Assembly (NCBI GenBank): GCA_000720995.1
Contig: JOEL01000021.1
Coordinates: 1-64,000, forward strand
Origin: Streptomyces celluloflavus
GTDB taxonomy: Bacteria > Actinomycetota > Actinomycetes > Streptomycetales > Streptomycetaceae
Reading direction: 5' to 3'
DNA length: 64,000 nt
Shown: piece by piece, positions 1 through 7,857 of the stretch
Numbering within the stretch: the stretch's first letter is position 1
Layout: the number at the start of each line of letters is the position of its first letter
Notes under the pieces: model-generated
Database searches by the model: none
What the model saw: the letters and a program-made list of their open reading frames with translations, nothing else
What the model was told of the DNA's origin: nothing
Made by a program: the position numbers and the translations under genes

Positions 1-229
1 CACCACCCCCCAGGTCATCCGTTCGACAGGGGGCAAAAGTCATGCCAGGCCCGGAGGCCAGCGGCCCTCTTGCAGGACCGCGAAAAACATAACGGGGGGT
101 GGGGTGGGATGCGGGTGTGGGGTACGGGAGTTGAGGCGTACGGTGGGGCGTCGGAGTGCCGCGTGTGGCGGCGCCCAGTTCATCCCCTAATGTGGCAATT
201 GTTGTCCACGGATTTGGGAGAGGGACTTG

Positions 230-388
230 ATGGAGCGCACCGTCGTACGTTGTGCCGAAGGGCACGTGTTCAGCACCGCTTCGTTCCCCATGCAGACCAC
301 CGACCGGCTCGGGCCCGGACGGCTGTTGCGCTGCCCACGCTGTGCTCGGCTGCGGCATTCGGTGCCGGTGGAGTACGCGAAGCGGTAG
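230..388 (+). CDS. Small Cys-containing protein, 52 aa, function unknown
   Basis: A 52-residue open frame starts at ATG 230, a few bases after the purine-rich GGGAGAGGG. The product has one Cys near the N-terminus followed by an EGH segment (C8, H12), and a CPRC pair at residues 35-38 followed by ARLRH. This looks like a small zinc-ribbon or rubredoxin-knuckle protein with four possible metal ligands. No signal peptide or membrane segment is visible. It lies upstream of dcd on the same strand, about 200 bases away, and is probably a separate transcription unit. I do not recognise a named family; the metal-binding role is inferred from the Cys/His spacing alone. Confidence 0.55.
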   Translation: MERTVVRCAEGHVFSTASFPMQTTDRLGPGRLLRCPRCARLRHSVPVEYAKR

Positions 389-450
389 TCGGCCGTGGTG
401 GTGCGGCGGCGCCGGAGTGAGATAGCGGCGGCGCCGTAGCGGGAGCTTGC

Positions 451-510
451 GGAAGACGGAAGCAGGCGGAAGCAGGCGGAGACAGACCGAAGCGGGCGGA
501 AGCCGGTGGA
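451..510 (+). repeat. Degenerate 10-bp tandem repeat upstream of dcd
   Basis: Six consecutive 10-bp units related to AGCAGGCGGA fill this stretch (units at 451, 461, 471, 481, 491 and 501). Two of them are identical and the others differ at one to four positions. The array ends about 85 bases before the dcd start. The period matches one turn of the DNA helix. No gene is assigned here. Confidence 0.7.
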
Positions 511-593
511 GGCTGTGGGCGAGGGTCCGGTCCCGGTGGGGGCCGGGCCCTCGTCGTGCGGCGGGGGTGGTGCGGGCGCGTATCCTCGTCTGC

Positions 594-1169
594 GTGCTTC
601 TCTCAGACAAGGACATCCGGGCCGAGATCGACGCAGGTCGGGTGCGCATCGACCCCTACGACGCATCGATGGTGCAGCCGTCGAGCATTGACGTGCGGCT
701 CGATCGCTACTTCCGGGTGTTCGAGAATCACCGCTACCCGCACATCGACCCCGCCGTCGAGCAGGCCGATCTGACCCGTGAGGTCGTGCCGGAGGGGGAA
801 GAGGCGTTCATCCTGCACCCCGGTGAGTTCGTGCTCGCCTCGACGTACGAGGTCATCACGCTGCCGGAGGACCTGGCCTCGCGGCTGGAAGGCAAGAGCT
901 CGCTGGGGCGGCTGGGGCTGCTGACGCACTCGACCGCCGGGTTCATCGACCCCGGGTTCAGCGGGCACGTCACGCTGGAGCTGAGCAATGTCGCGACGCT
1001 GCCGATCAAGCTGTGGCCGGGTATGAAGATCGGGCAGCTGTGCATGTTCCGGCTGACCTCGGCGGCCGAGCACCCGTACGGCTCCGCGCACTACGGCTCC
1101 CGCTACCAGGGGCAGCGCGGCCCGACCCCGTCGCGGTCGTTCCAGAACTTTCACCGTACGCAGGTGTGA
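594..1169 (+). CDS. dcd: dCTP deaminase
   Basis: The product deaminates dCTP to dUTP, the precursor route to dTMP; it is a cytosolic homotrimer. The GTG start at 594 gives 191 residues, the normal length for the family, beginning [12 protein letters not shown]. The signature [10 protein letters not shown] (roughly residues 100-109) carries the phosphate-binding Ser/Arg residues, and the following segment [11 protein letters not shown] with the HVTLEL strand is also typical and carries the catalytic Glu region. The C-terminus [14 protein letters not shown] is the family's nucleotide-closing tail. The frame stays open upstream to 447, but that extension is low complexity and covers the repeat array, so I reject it. 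The gene appears monocistronic. Confidence 0.95.
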   Translation: MLLSDKDIRAEIDAGRVRIDPYDASMVQPSSIDVRLDRYFRVFENHRYPHIDPAVEQADLTREVVPEGEEAFILHPGEFVLASTYEVITLPEDLASRLEGKSSLGRLGLLTHSTAGFIDPGFSGHVTLELSNVATLPIKLWPGMKIGQLCMFRLTSAAEHPYGSAHYGSRYQGQRGPTPSRSFQNFHRTQV

Positions 1170-1279
1170 GCAGGCGCCGGCCGGCGGGCACCCGCGCGCC
1201 GGCCGAGCGGAAGGCAGGGCCCCGGAGACCGAGGAACGGTCCCGGGAGCAGGGGGAGCGGTCTCGGCGGCCGGCGAAGG

Positions 1280-1320
1280 TCTGAGAGCGATCCGAGAGAT
1301 CTGAGAGATCTGAGAGAGAT
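1280..1320 (+). repeat. Short purine-rich tandem repeat before the phosphoribosyltransferase gene
   Basis: Imperfect 9-10 bp units related to GATCTGAGA are repeated about four times directly before the start codon at 1323. The last unit, rich in GAGAGA, probably also serves as the ribosome-binding region. I see no further function. Confidence 0.5.
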
Positions 1321-1322
1321 AC

Positions 1323-1820
1323 GTGAGTGACGTGCGGGAGAACCTGACGTACGAGCGCTTCGGCGGTGCGATCCGCGAGCTGGCGCAGACGATCGCGGAC
1401 GACGGCTACGAGCCCGATGTCGTGCTGTCGATCGCCCGCGGTGGTGTCTTCGTCGCGGGTGGCCTGGCGTACGCGCTGGACTGCAAGAACATCCACCTGG
1501 TGAACGTGGAGTTCTACACCGGGGTCGGCACCACGTTGGAGATGCCGGTCATGCTGGCGCCGGTGCCGAACGCGATCGACTTCTCGCAGAAGAAGGTGCT
1601 GATCGCGGACGACGTCGCCGACACCGGAAAGACGCTGAAGCTGGTGCACGACTTCTGCCAGGGGACCGTGGCGGAGGTGCGCAGCGCGGTGATCTACGAG
1701 AAGTCGCATTCGCTGGTGAAGTGCGAGTACGTGTGGAAGCGCACGGACGAGTGGATCAACTTCCCGTGGAGCGTCGAGCCGCCGGTCGTGCGGCGGGAGA
1801 ACCAGATTCTCGACGCCTGA
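1323..1820 (+). CDS. Phosphoribosyltransferase-domain protein
   Basis: This is a type I phosphoribosyltransferase fold protein of 165 residues, starting at GTG 1323 just after a GAGAGA ribosome-binding stretch. The PRPP-binding loop is clear: VLIADDVADTGKTL (about residues 99-112), with the paired acidic residues and the TGKT turn. An early VVLSIARGGVFVAGGLA segment is the conserved hood-side loop. Family members resemble xanthine/guanine or hypoxanthine phosphoribosyltransferases, but the substrate cannot be read from the sequence. It follows dcd on the same strand after about 150 bases, which fits a nucleotide-metabolism neighbourhood but proves no functional link. Confidence 0.85.
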   Translation: MSDVRENLTYERFGGAIRELAQTIADDGYEPDVVLSIARGGVFVAGGLAYALDCKNIHLVNVEFYTGVGTTLEMPVMLAPVPNAIDFSQKKVLIADDVADTGKTLKLVHDFCQGTVAEVRSAVIYEKSHSLVKCEYVWKRTDEWINFPWSVEPPVVRRENQILDA

Positions 1821-1881
1821 CGTACAGGCAGGGCGAGCCCTCGACGCCTGACGTGCGGCGTGAGCCCTCGGTGCCTGAGGT
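1808..1881 (+). repeat. Three imperfect copies of the end of the phosphoribosyltransferase gene
   Basis: A 16-bp unit CTCGACGCCTGACGT with one flanking base, which includes the TGA stop of the preceding gene, recurs at 1808, 1839 and, with changes, at 1866. The spacings are about 31 and 27 bp. This looks like small slippage duplications at the 3' end of the gene. The rest of the 270-base gap to 2093 shows no gene. Confidence 0.55.
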
Positions 1882-2092
1882 GCGGTGGGCGGGCCGGGCT
1901 CCCGGTGTGCGGGGTGTGGTGGCGCGGGTGATCTCCCGTGCCGTGTACGGGAGTTGGCGGGCGAGCCGTGCGCGGGCGCGACGGGCGGCCGTCTGTCGCG
2001 GTGCGCTTTCGGCCATTTCCGTTCCGGGTGTTCCGCCGGTGGCTACCTCCGAGTAGAAACCGGCGGTAACAGCAGACCGGAGGGGAGGCCCC

Positions 2093-3646
2093 ATGATGCG
2101 TCCGAGACGTGGGCGACGGCTGATGACCGTCGTCGCGACGCTGGCCGCGGCACTGACCGTGTCGGCGTCGATGGGCGGGGTGAGCACCGCCGCCGAGGCC
2201 ACGGCGACCGCGGCGGTCGCGGCGCCCGGCTCCGCGGCGGCCGTGAAACCGCTGCCGCCCGAGCTGGAGAAGATCCGGGCGCAGCAGGCGGCGAAGCTCT
2301 ACGGCGACCCGGCCGAGCGGCCGCTCGGTGAGCGCAAGACCTCGTTGATCTCGCTGGGTGACAGCGAGATCTCCGGTGAGGGTGTCGGGACGTACGAGCC
2401 GGGCACGGACGGGCCCACCAACTGGTGCCACCGGTCGCCGGACTCGGCGATCCACCGGACCGGGATCGCGGCGGATGTGACGTACAACGTCGCCTGTTCC
2501 GGCGCGTACACCGGCAACATCCGGATCGGCGGCAGCAAGCAGTACGCCGATGAGCTGGTGCAGAGCGACAGTCTGGCGATCGCGGCCCGCAACACCCGGC
2601 TGAAGATGGTCCTGCTGGTGGCGGGCGCCAATGACGATCTCCAGTTCGGGCCGGTGATGACGGACTGCGTCACGCGGTGGTTCCTGTTGCAGGGCACCTG
2701 CGAGCCGAAGTACACACCGGGGTGGCAGGCGCGGGTCGACGGGCTGGTGCCGAAGGTCGAGGGGACCGTCGGCGATCTGCGGACCGTGATGCGGGACGCG
2801 GGGTACGCGGACGGCGACTACAAGCTCGTGGTGATGTCGTATCCCAGTCCGATCGGGCCGGATGTGACGGACAACCCGAACTTCCCCGGCAAGATCCCGG
2901 GCGGCTGCACGGGGTACACCTCCGACTCGGCCTGGGGGCGCAACACCGCGGTACCCGCCTTCGAGAAGGGCGTGCGGAAGGCCGCGACGGACTCCGGGGC
3001 CACCTACCTCGACGCCTCGCGGCTCTTCCACGGGCACGAGGTGTGCATGGAGGACACCTGGGCCCGCGGGCTGTATGTGAACATCTCCAACCCCTTCCCG
3101 CCGGATGCGAACTCGGTGCGGCAGTCCTTCCACCCGAACGCGCGCGGTCACGGCGCCTTCGCGTCCTGCCTGACGCAGCTGTACGCGGCGGGGCTGCGCG
3201 AGGCGTCCTGCGCCGATTCGGCGAGCACCGGGCAGCCGAAGCTGTACCCGGTGGCCTGGGATGACGCGTACCGGCCGGTCAAGAACGCGGCCACCGGCAG
3301 CTGTGTGGACGCGAACGGTGCGGCCAGCGGGAACGGTACGGCCGTCGGCGGCTGGGACTGCAACGGGCAGCGCAATCAGGGCTGGTGGTACGACCAGGAG
3401 CACCGGTCGCTGCATGTGGAGCTGACCCAGGACCGGTGCCTGGACGTACCGGGCGCCCGGTACGAGCGGGGCGCCGGGCTGATCCTCTGGAACTGCTCGG
3501 GCGCGGCCAACCAGCAGTTCGTACGGGCGGACGGCGGTACGGTCCGGCCGGCGGCCGCGCAGTCGCTCTGCCTGACGCTGGGCGCGGCGAAGGATCCGCT
3601 GCGGCTCCAGCCGTGCGACGGGTCGGCGGGCCAGCGGTTCGCCTAG
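2093..3646 (+). CDS. Secreted SGNH/GDSL hydrolase with C-terminal ricin-type lectin domain
   Basis: This is a 517-residue exported protein. Residues 1-35 form a signal peptide: Arg-rich start, hydrophobic VVATLAAALTV core, Ala-rich end. A Sec or twin-arginine route is possible. The SGNH hydrolase domain begins with LISLGDSEISGEG (nucleophile Ser in GDS, about residue 88) and ends with SFHPNARGHGAF, which supplies the catalytic His. Several paired Cys suggest disulfides. From about residue 390 the sequence becomes a beta-trefoil carbohydrate-binding module with repeated CVD/CLD starts and QxW-like turns. The substrate is probably an esterified polysaccharide or lipid outside the cell. ATG 2093 is preceded by GGAGGGG. 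An ATG immediately downstream, at 2096, is an equally possible start. Confidence 0.88.
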   Translation: MMRPRRGRRLMTVVATLAAALTVSASMGGVSTAAEATATAAVAAPGSAAAVKPLPPELEKIRAQQAAKLYGDPAERPLGERKTSLISLGDSEISGEGVGTYEPGTDGPTNWCHRSPDSAIHRTGIAADVTYNVACSGAYTGNIRIGGSKQYADELVQSDSLAIAARNTRLKMVLLVAGANDDLQFGPVMTDCVTRWFLLQGTCEPKYTPGWQARVDGLVPKVEGTVGDLRTVMRDAGYADGDYKLVVMSYPSPIGPDVTDNPNFPGKIPGGCTGYTSDSAWGRNTAVPAFEKGVRKAATDSGATYLDASRLFHGHEVCMEDTWARGLYVNISNPFPPDANSVRQSFHPNARGHGAFASCLTQLYAAGLREASCADSASTGQPKLYPVAWDDAYRPVKNAATGSCVDANGAASGNGTAVGGWDCNGQRNQGWWYDQEHRSLHVELTQDRCLDVPGARYERGAGLILWNCSGAANQQFVRADGGTVRPAAAQSLCLTLGAAKDPLRLQPCDGSAGQRFA

Positions 3647-3710
3647 CGGAGCGCGCGGCCAGCCGACCAAGAGCGGGAAGGGCGCGGTCCGGTCCGGAGA
3701 GTATGGCGAA

Positions 3711-3748
3711 GGGCCCCGTTCCGAGTCCTCGGGCTCGGAACGGGGCCC
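3711..3748 (+). terminator. Intrinsic terminator, 15-bp perfect stem
   Basis: Perfect inverted repeat of GGGCCCCGTTCCGAG (3711-3725) with 3734-3748, an 8-base loop, then TTT. It lies between the convergent SGNH hydrolase and Yip1 genes and can serve both. Confidence 0.85.
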
Positions 3749-3784
3749 TTTGTCCTGGGGCTGGAGCGGCGCGGTGGGCGGGGC

Positions 3785-4885
3785 CTACAGCGTGCCGAGC
3801 TTCACCAGGGCGAGCAGGGCGACCAGCTGGATCGCGGAGGCGCCCAGGGCCTTGGGCCACGGCAGGTCGTGCGATTTGCCGACCATGGAGGTCAGGAGGT
3901 AGCCGCCCGCCAGCCAGGTCAGCCAGCCCAGCAACTGCACCAGGGTGCTGTCGCCGCCGAGGAACATCGCGAAGAGCAGCCGGGGCGCGTCCGAGATCGA
4001 CGTGATCAGCATGGACAGGCCGATGGTCGGGGCCCAGGCACCGTCGCCGCCGAGCTGGCGGGCCATGGTGTGGGTGACCGCGCCCAGGATCAGGCTGCCG
4101 AGGACGAACATCACGCAGGTGATCAGCACCCACGGGATGCTGTTGGAGAGGGTGGCGTTCAGCACGTCCTCGCGGGCCCGGTCGAAGCCGAAGACCGCGA
4201 GCAGGCCGTAGATCAAGGTGACGGTCAGCGCCGGGCCCCACATCTTGTGGTCCCGCATCTGCCAGAACGTGGGGTCGGGGCGCAGCACGATGCCGGACAG
4301 CAGTTGCTTCCAGTGCAGCCGGGGCCCGGCCGGCGGCGCGGTGGTCTGACCGGCGCGGTAGACGCCGCCGTCGGCGTACTGGCTGTCGGCGCCGTTCCCC
4401 CCGGGGCCGGCGTACTGATCGGCGTACGGGGCCTCGCCCACGCTGAACTGCTGGGTGTGCCCCGGGGCGCTGTGGTCGGCGTACGGCGCGTAGGACTGCT
4501 GCTGCTGGGACTGGTACCCGGACTGCTGCTGGGACTGGTACCCGCCGTCGCCGAAGTACTCGGGCTCGCCGTGCTGCCCGTACGGCCGGCCCGGGGGCTG
4601 TCCCTGCGGTTGGCCCTGAGGCTGTCCCTGCGGTTGGCCGCCGTACTGCTGCGGTGGTTGCGGCGGCTGCTGCCACTGTCCGTGCGGAGGCGGGGGCTGC
4701 TGTCCGTACGGCCCTTGCTGCCCGTACGGCGCCTGCTGCCCCTGCTGCTGTCCGTCCTGCGCGGAGCGGGCATCCCGTCCGCGACCCATCCTGAATCCAG
4801 CCACGTCATCGAAAGTACCTGGTCTGCGCAACCTGGGTGCGGGAGCTGGGACATCGGACGGGGGTTTGCCGCCGAGCTGTGACAT
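3785..4885 (-). CDS. Yip1-family integral membrane protein with Gln/Gly/Tyr-rich N-terminus
   Basis: The product has two parts. The first ~190 residues are disordered and built from Q, G, P and Y, including four tandem QGQP units around residues 85-105 and several YGQQ units. The last ~170 residues contain about five hydrophobic helices (LLSGIVLRPDPTFW onset, then VTLIYGLLAVFGF, ITCVMFVLGSLILGAVTH, LLGWLTWLAGGYLL and IQLVALLALV), typical of bacterial Yip1-domain proteins. The role is unknown; such proteins are often near secretion or envelope genes. The start is uncertain: ATG 4885 gives 366 residues with a poor ribosome-binding site, and an in-frame GTG near 4804 (product beginning MAGFRMGRGR) is a credible alternative. 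Confidence 0.8.
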   Translation of the reverse strand: MSQLGGKPPSDVPAPAPRLRRPGTFDDVAGFRMGRGRDARSAQDGQQQGQQAPYGQQGPYGQQPPPPHGQWQQPPQPPQQYGGQPQGQPQGQPQGQPPGRPYGQHGEPEYFGDGGYQSQQQSGYQSQQQQSYAPYADHSAPGHTQQFSVGEAPYADQYAGPGGNGADSQYADGGVYRAGQTTAPPAGPRLHWKQLLSGIVLRPDPTFWQMRDHKMWGPALTVTLIYGLLAVFGFDRAREDVLNATLSNSIPWVLITCVMFVLGSLILGAVTHTMARQLGGDGAWAPTIGLSMLITSISDAPRLLFAMFLGGDSTLVQLLGWLTWLAGGYLLTSMVGKSHDLPWPKALGASAIQLVALLALVKLGTL

Positions 4886-5123
4886 CCCCTAAGGGAATCC
4901 GGGAGGGGGGACGGGTCCGGGGGAGGAGGGCATACGGGAAGAGGGGTACGGGAGTACTACGGGAGGGGCGTGTGCTGCGGGAGCGCGCGGGGCGGCGGGC
5001 GGCCGTTCCGGGGCGGGCGGGGCGTGTTGTGGGGTTGGGCTGTGCGGGTGAGAGGTGGGGGTGGGGGCGGCGGCCGGGCGGTGGCGGTCGGGGAGTGGCC
5101 GGGCGGGGTCCGGGCCGGGCGGG

Positions 5124-5324
5124 TCAGCTCTCGGTCCGGCCGGGGGACCACCGGAGGGTCAGTTCGGGCAGGTTCTCCATGTTGTCGCCGCCGTTGCCCG
5201 TGGCGATGACGGCGAAGCCGTGGTGCGCGTAGAACGCGCGGGCGGCGGTGTTGAGTTGGAAGACATGCAGCGTCAGACCGCCGGGGCTGAGGCGGCGGGC
5301 CGCGGTGGGCAACCGATTCGACAT
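5124..5324 (-). pseudogene. C-terminal remnant of a GNAT acetyltransferase
   Basis: The last ~55 codons encode LSPGGLTLHVFQLNTAARAFYAHHGF and a short tail. This is the motif B/D end of a GNAT N-acetyltransferase, in which a single strand is followed by the N-x-x-A-x-x-F-Y helix. Everything expected before it (the first beta sheet and the acetyl-CoA Q/RxxGxG/A loop) is missing. The frame stays open upstream but reads as low-complexity Pro/Arg sequence. I annotate from an internal ATG only for convenience. It lies in a gene-poor stretch (4886-5533) with no other gene visible. Confidence 0.6.
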
Positions 5325-5479
5325 GTTGAACGTTCGCGTCGAGGCGGGTGGGGCGCGCCAACTCTTCGTTGGGGCATACGAGTTGGGGTGTAGTGGCGAT
5401 GGTGGGCGGGGAGCGCAGGCCCCCGTTCGCCGATCAGTGGACGGCCGGCCTGTGCTCCCCGCCCGCCCGGGACCCCCTT

Positions 5480-5517
5480 CCCGGCATTCCCCAGAAGGCG
5501 GGCGGGGGAATGCCGGG
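5480..5517 (-). terminator. Intrinsic terminator after the Rpf-LysM gene
   Basis: Perfect 13-bp inverted repeat CCCGGCATTCCCC (5480-5492) paired with 5505-5517, loop of 12 bases. It lies 17 bases past the stop codon of the minus-strand gene that ends at 5534. Confidence 0.7.
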
Positions 5518-5533
5518 GTGTTGCGGAATGCGT

Positions 5534-6217
5534 TCAGTCGGTGCCGGTGTGCCGTACGGTCAGCCGCATACCGGGGAAGATGAGGTTCGGATCGGCGCCG
5601 ATTTCCTGGCGGTTCTGGCGGTAGAAGTCCTGCCAGTCCATTCCGTGCGCGTAGGCGATACCGCTCACCGTGTCTCCCGAATTGACGACGACGGATTCGG
5701 TGGTTTTCTGGTGGCGCCCCGCGTCGTCCCGGCTTTTCCGGGACCGCGAGTGCCGGAGCGGCTCGGGAGCGGTCTCGGCGGCTTTTCGCGGCGGTGCGGC
5801 GGTGTGCGGTGTGGTGTCGCGCGAGGCGGTCGAGCGGAGCCCCAGCGAGGCCGAGCAGGCGGGCCAGGCGCGCCACCCCTGGCGGGCCAGTACCCGTTCC
5901 GCCACCTGGATCTGCTGCTGCCTGGTCGCCCGCGCCGCGCGGGACGCGTACGCGCCGCCGCCGTTGGAGCGCCAGGTGGGATGGGCGATCTGTAACCCTC
6001 CGGAGAATCCGTTCCCCGTATCGGTATGCCAGTTTCCGCCGCTCTCGCACCCGGCCAGGAGGTCCCAGGTCCTGGCGCTCCGGGCCTCGGCGGGCCCTTC
6101 GGCCGCCAGGTTCAGCGCGCCGGCCGCCAGCAGGACGGCTGCCGCCGTGACGCTCCGGACCCCGCGGTTTCGGAATTCACTCCGGACGGTCGATTCCGAT
6201 GCTTGAGGAGATTCCAT
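5534..6217 (-). CDS. Resuscitation-promoting-factor-like secreted protein with LysM domain
   Basis: This is a 227-residue exported cell-wall hydrolase. A signal peptide occupies about residues 1-46 (VRSVTAAAVLLAAGALNLAAEG, ending AEARS). The Rpf domain follows at about 48-125: WDLLAGCESGGNWHTDTGNG holds the catalytic Glu after the Cys, and WRAWPACS supplies the second Cys of the disulfide. A basic linker (about 130-170) leads to a C-terminal LysM module with VVVNSGDTVSGIA and DPNLIFPGMRL, which binds peptidoglycan. Rpf proteins cleave glycan strands and assist spore germination and outgrowth in streptomycetes. The ATG at 6217 has GGGAG about 8 bases upstream. It is monocistronic, with a long upstream region. 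Confidence 0.93.
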   Translation of the reverse strand: MESPQASESTVRSEFRNRGVRSVTAAAVLLAAGALNLAAEGPAEARSARTWDLLAGCESGGNWHTDTGNGFSGGLQIAHPTWRSNGGGAYASRAARATRQQQIQVAERVLARQGWRAWPACSASLGLRSTASRDTTPHTAAPPRKAAETAPEPLRHSRSRKSRDDAGRHQKTTESVVVNSGDTVSGIAYAHGMDWQDFYRQNRQEIGADPNLIFPGMRLTVRHTGTD

Positions 6218-6735
6218 TCGCTTGCTCCCGTCGCTCGCCGCGCAGTCTCCTGGCGGCTATTCAGGAAACGTGACGCCGCCGCGGTGCACCGCTTTTCTCT
6301 TTCCGTGTGCGGTGAGTTGTGCGGGACGCCATGAATTCGACGGTCCAGAGACAACCACGCCCGGAGTTCGCCCCGGCAGAGCGCGCGGTAGCGCCGTCGG
6401 CGTTCGGCCTGCCCCCTTGACGCCGGTGACGGGGCGATGCCTCCGGGTCGCGCACCCGCCTGACCGTAGGGGCGCACCCGTACGGGCGGAGGCGTAAGGG
6501 CCCCGGGCGTAACGATCATCCGGGCAGAACCGGGCCGGCCGCCGAGCGCATTCGCCGGACTCGGGGCACACGCGCGGCGGGGGTCCCCACACACCGCGCA
6601 CGGTCCCCTCCGGGCGGCGCAGTGCCGCACACAGTTCGGGCTGCCGGTACGGCCGGGGCACCCGGTACGGGGGTGACGCCGGCCGGCGACGGGGTCCCGG
6701 GCCCCGGTCCCGCCCCGTGGCCGCCGCCCGGATCC
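6218..6735. other. 518-base intergenic region, probable Rpf leader
   Basis: No gene is supported here. The half next to the Rpf-LysM gene is its promoter and 5' leader. Rpf leaders in Streptomyces often carry a c-di-AMP (ydaO-type) riboswitch. On the minus strand I see only fragments that resemble it (a GGGGCGAACTCC block near 6375-6360 and CAACTCACCGCAC near 6320-6308), which is not enough to call one. The half next to the protease gene holds GC-rich imperfect hairpins. Confidence 0.4.
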
Positions 6736-7572
6736 TCAGGTCGCGCCGGCCCGCACCGCCCGCTCGTACAGATCGCGGGCCCGGTGGTCGAAGAGCACCG
6801 CCACCGATTCACGGTCGGTGTCGCCGCCGCTCAGTACGCCGATCAGGCGCCCGGGGCGGTCCGGGCCGCCGTGGTCGGCGAGCCAGGGGCTGCCGCTGGT
6901 GCCGCTCCACAGGCCGGCGCACTCCATCCGCACCATGTACGGCTCGTCGGCGTCGCGGCGGGTGCGGGTGGTGCAGGAGACGGGGCGGTTACCGGGGTTG
7001 TGGTCCTCGTTGGGGTAGCCGATGACGGTGACGCGGCGGCGCGGGCCGGAGGTCCAGTCGGGGACGACGGCGCCGACGACCTCCTGGAGGGTGCGGCCGC
7101 GGGCGTCCCGCGCGACGGTCAGGAAGGCGTAGTCGCCCCGGTCCTCGTTCTCGTCTCTCCACAGGGTGTTGACGTGGATGCCGGTGACCCGCCACTTCCC
7201 GTACGGGTAGCGGCCGGGGGCGGCGCCGGAGTACTGCGGGGCGAACTCCAGGTCGCCGTCGAAGTACCCGGCCTCGTAACCGTCCTGCTCGTCCTCCTCC
7301 TGGAAGAAGACGCAGTGGGCGGCGGTGGCGATCACATTGCCCTGCGGGCTGTCCACCACGCTCGCCGTGCACCAGTGGTCGCCTTCGCTGGTCAGGACGC
7401 CGACGGAGGGGACGGCGGCGACGGGCGAGGCCGACGGGCGGGGGCTGGGGCGGGCGTCGGACGGCGGGGGTGCCGGGGTGCCCGCACAGGCGGTGAGCAG
7501 AACGGCCAGGAGGGCGAGCGGGATCCCGAGGGGGAGGGAGAGAGGGGCGCCGAGCGGCCTGTCCGTACGCAT
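6736..7572 (-). CDS. Trypsin-like serine protease, lipoprotein
   Basis: The product is an extracellular, probably lipid-anchored, S1-family peptidase of 278 residues. A hydrophobic leader ends in a lipobox, LLTAC (Cys about residue 29), followed by a Pro/Ser-rich tether. The catalytic His is in VIATAAHCVF, a GDYAFL segment fits the Asp, and the nucleophile Ser is in LWSGTSGSPW. C-terminal SVAVLFDHRARDLY completes the barrel. The Asp assignment is the least certain of the triad. I start at ATG 7572 because it places the basic residues directly before the leader. The frame is open to a GTG at 7638 through a Ser/Gly/Asn-rich stretch, which I consider untranslated. Confidence 0.82.
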   Translation of the reverse strand: MRTDRPLGAPLSLPLGIPLALLAVLLTACAGTPAPPPSDARPSPRPSASPVAAVPSVGVLTSEGDHWCTASVVDSPQGNVIATAAHCVFFQEEDEQDGYEAGYFDGDLEFAPQYSGAAPGRYPYGKWRVTGIHVNTLWRDENEDRGDYAFLTVARDARGRTLQEVVGAVVPDWTSGPRRRVTVIGYPNEDHNPGNRPVSCTTRTRRDADEPYMVRMECAGLWSGTSGSPWLADHGGPDRPGRLIGVLSGGDTDRESVAVLFDHRARDLYERAVRAGAT

Positions 7573-7796
7573 ACCCGTGCCGTGCCCCACCCTGCTGCTG
7601 CCTTTGTTGTTGCTGTTGCCGCTGTTACCGCTTGTCACTGCCGTTGCTCTGCTGCCGTATCAGTTGTGGTGCCCGGTTGGTGTGCCCGTTGCCCGGTTCG
7701 CTGCCGGGTTCGCCGGCATGTCCGCCGCCGTGTTCGCCGTCACGCGCACTGTCACGCGCACCGCCATGTTCGCCGATGTGCCGCGCCGTACGCGCC

Positions 7797-7831
7797 GACG
7801 GCCGGTCCCGCGTGCTGCGGGACCGGCCGTC
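7797..7831 (-). terminator. Intrinsic terminator, 15-bp perfect stem
   Basis: GACGGCCGGTCCCGC (7797-7811) pairs perfectly with 7817-7831 across a 5-base loop. It sits about 25 bases after the stop codon of the Fe-S oxidoreductase gene. Confidence 0.8.
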
Positions 7832-7857
7832 GGTAAGGGGTGACGTCGCTGTTTCGC

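Noticed and set aside
202-210. TTGTCCACG, a near-match to the Streptomyces DnaA box
   Set aside because: Single site with a mismatch at the last base and no second box nearby; expected by chance in a GC-rich genome.
447-593. Upstream extension of dcd
   Set aside because: The extension is made from the 10-bp repeats and would add 49 residues not found in the family; GTG 594 gives the normal 191-residue enzyme.
6300-6480. Possible c-di-AMP (ydaO-type) riboswitch before the Rpf-LysM gene
   Set aside because: Only scattered blocks resemble the consensus (GGGGCGAACTCC and CAACTCACC). The first conserved block and the pairing helices cannot be found. A covariance-model search (Rfam RF00379) would decide.
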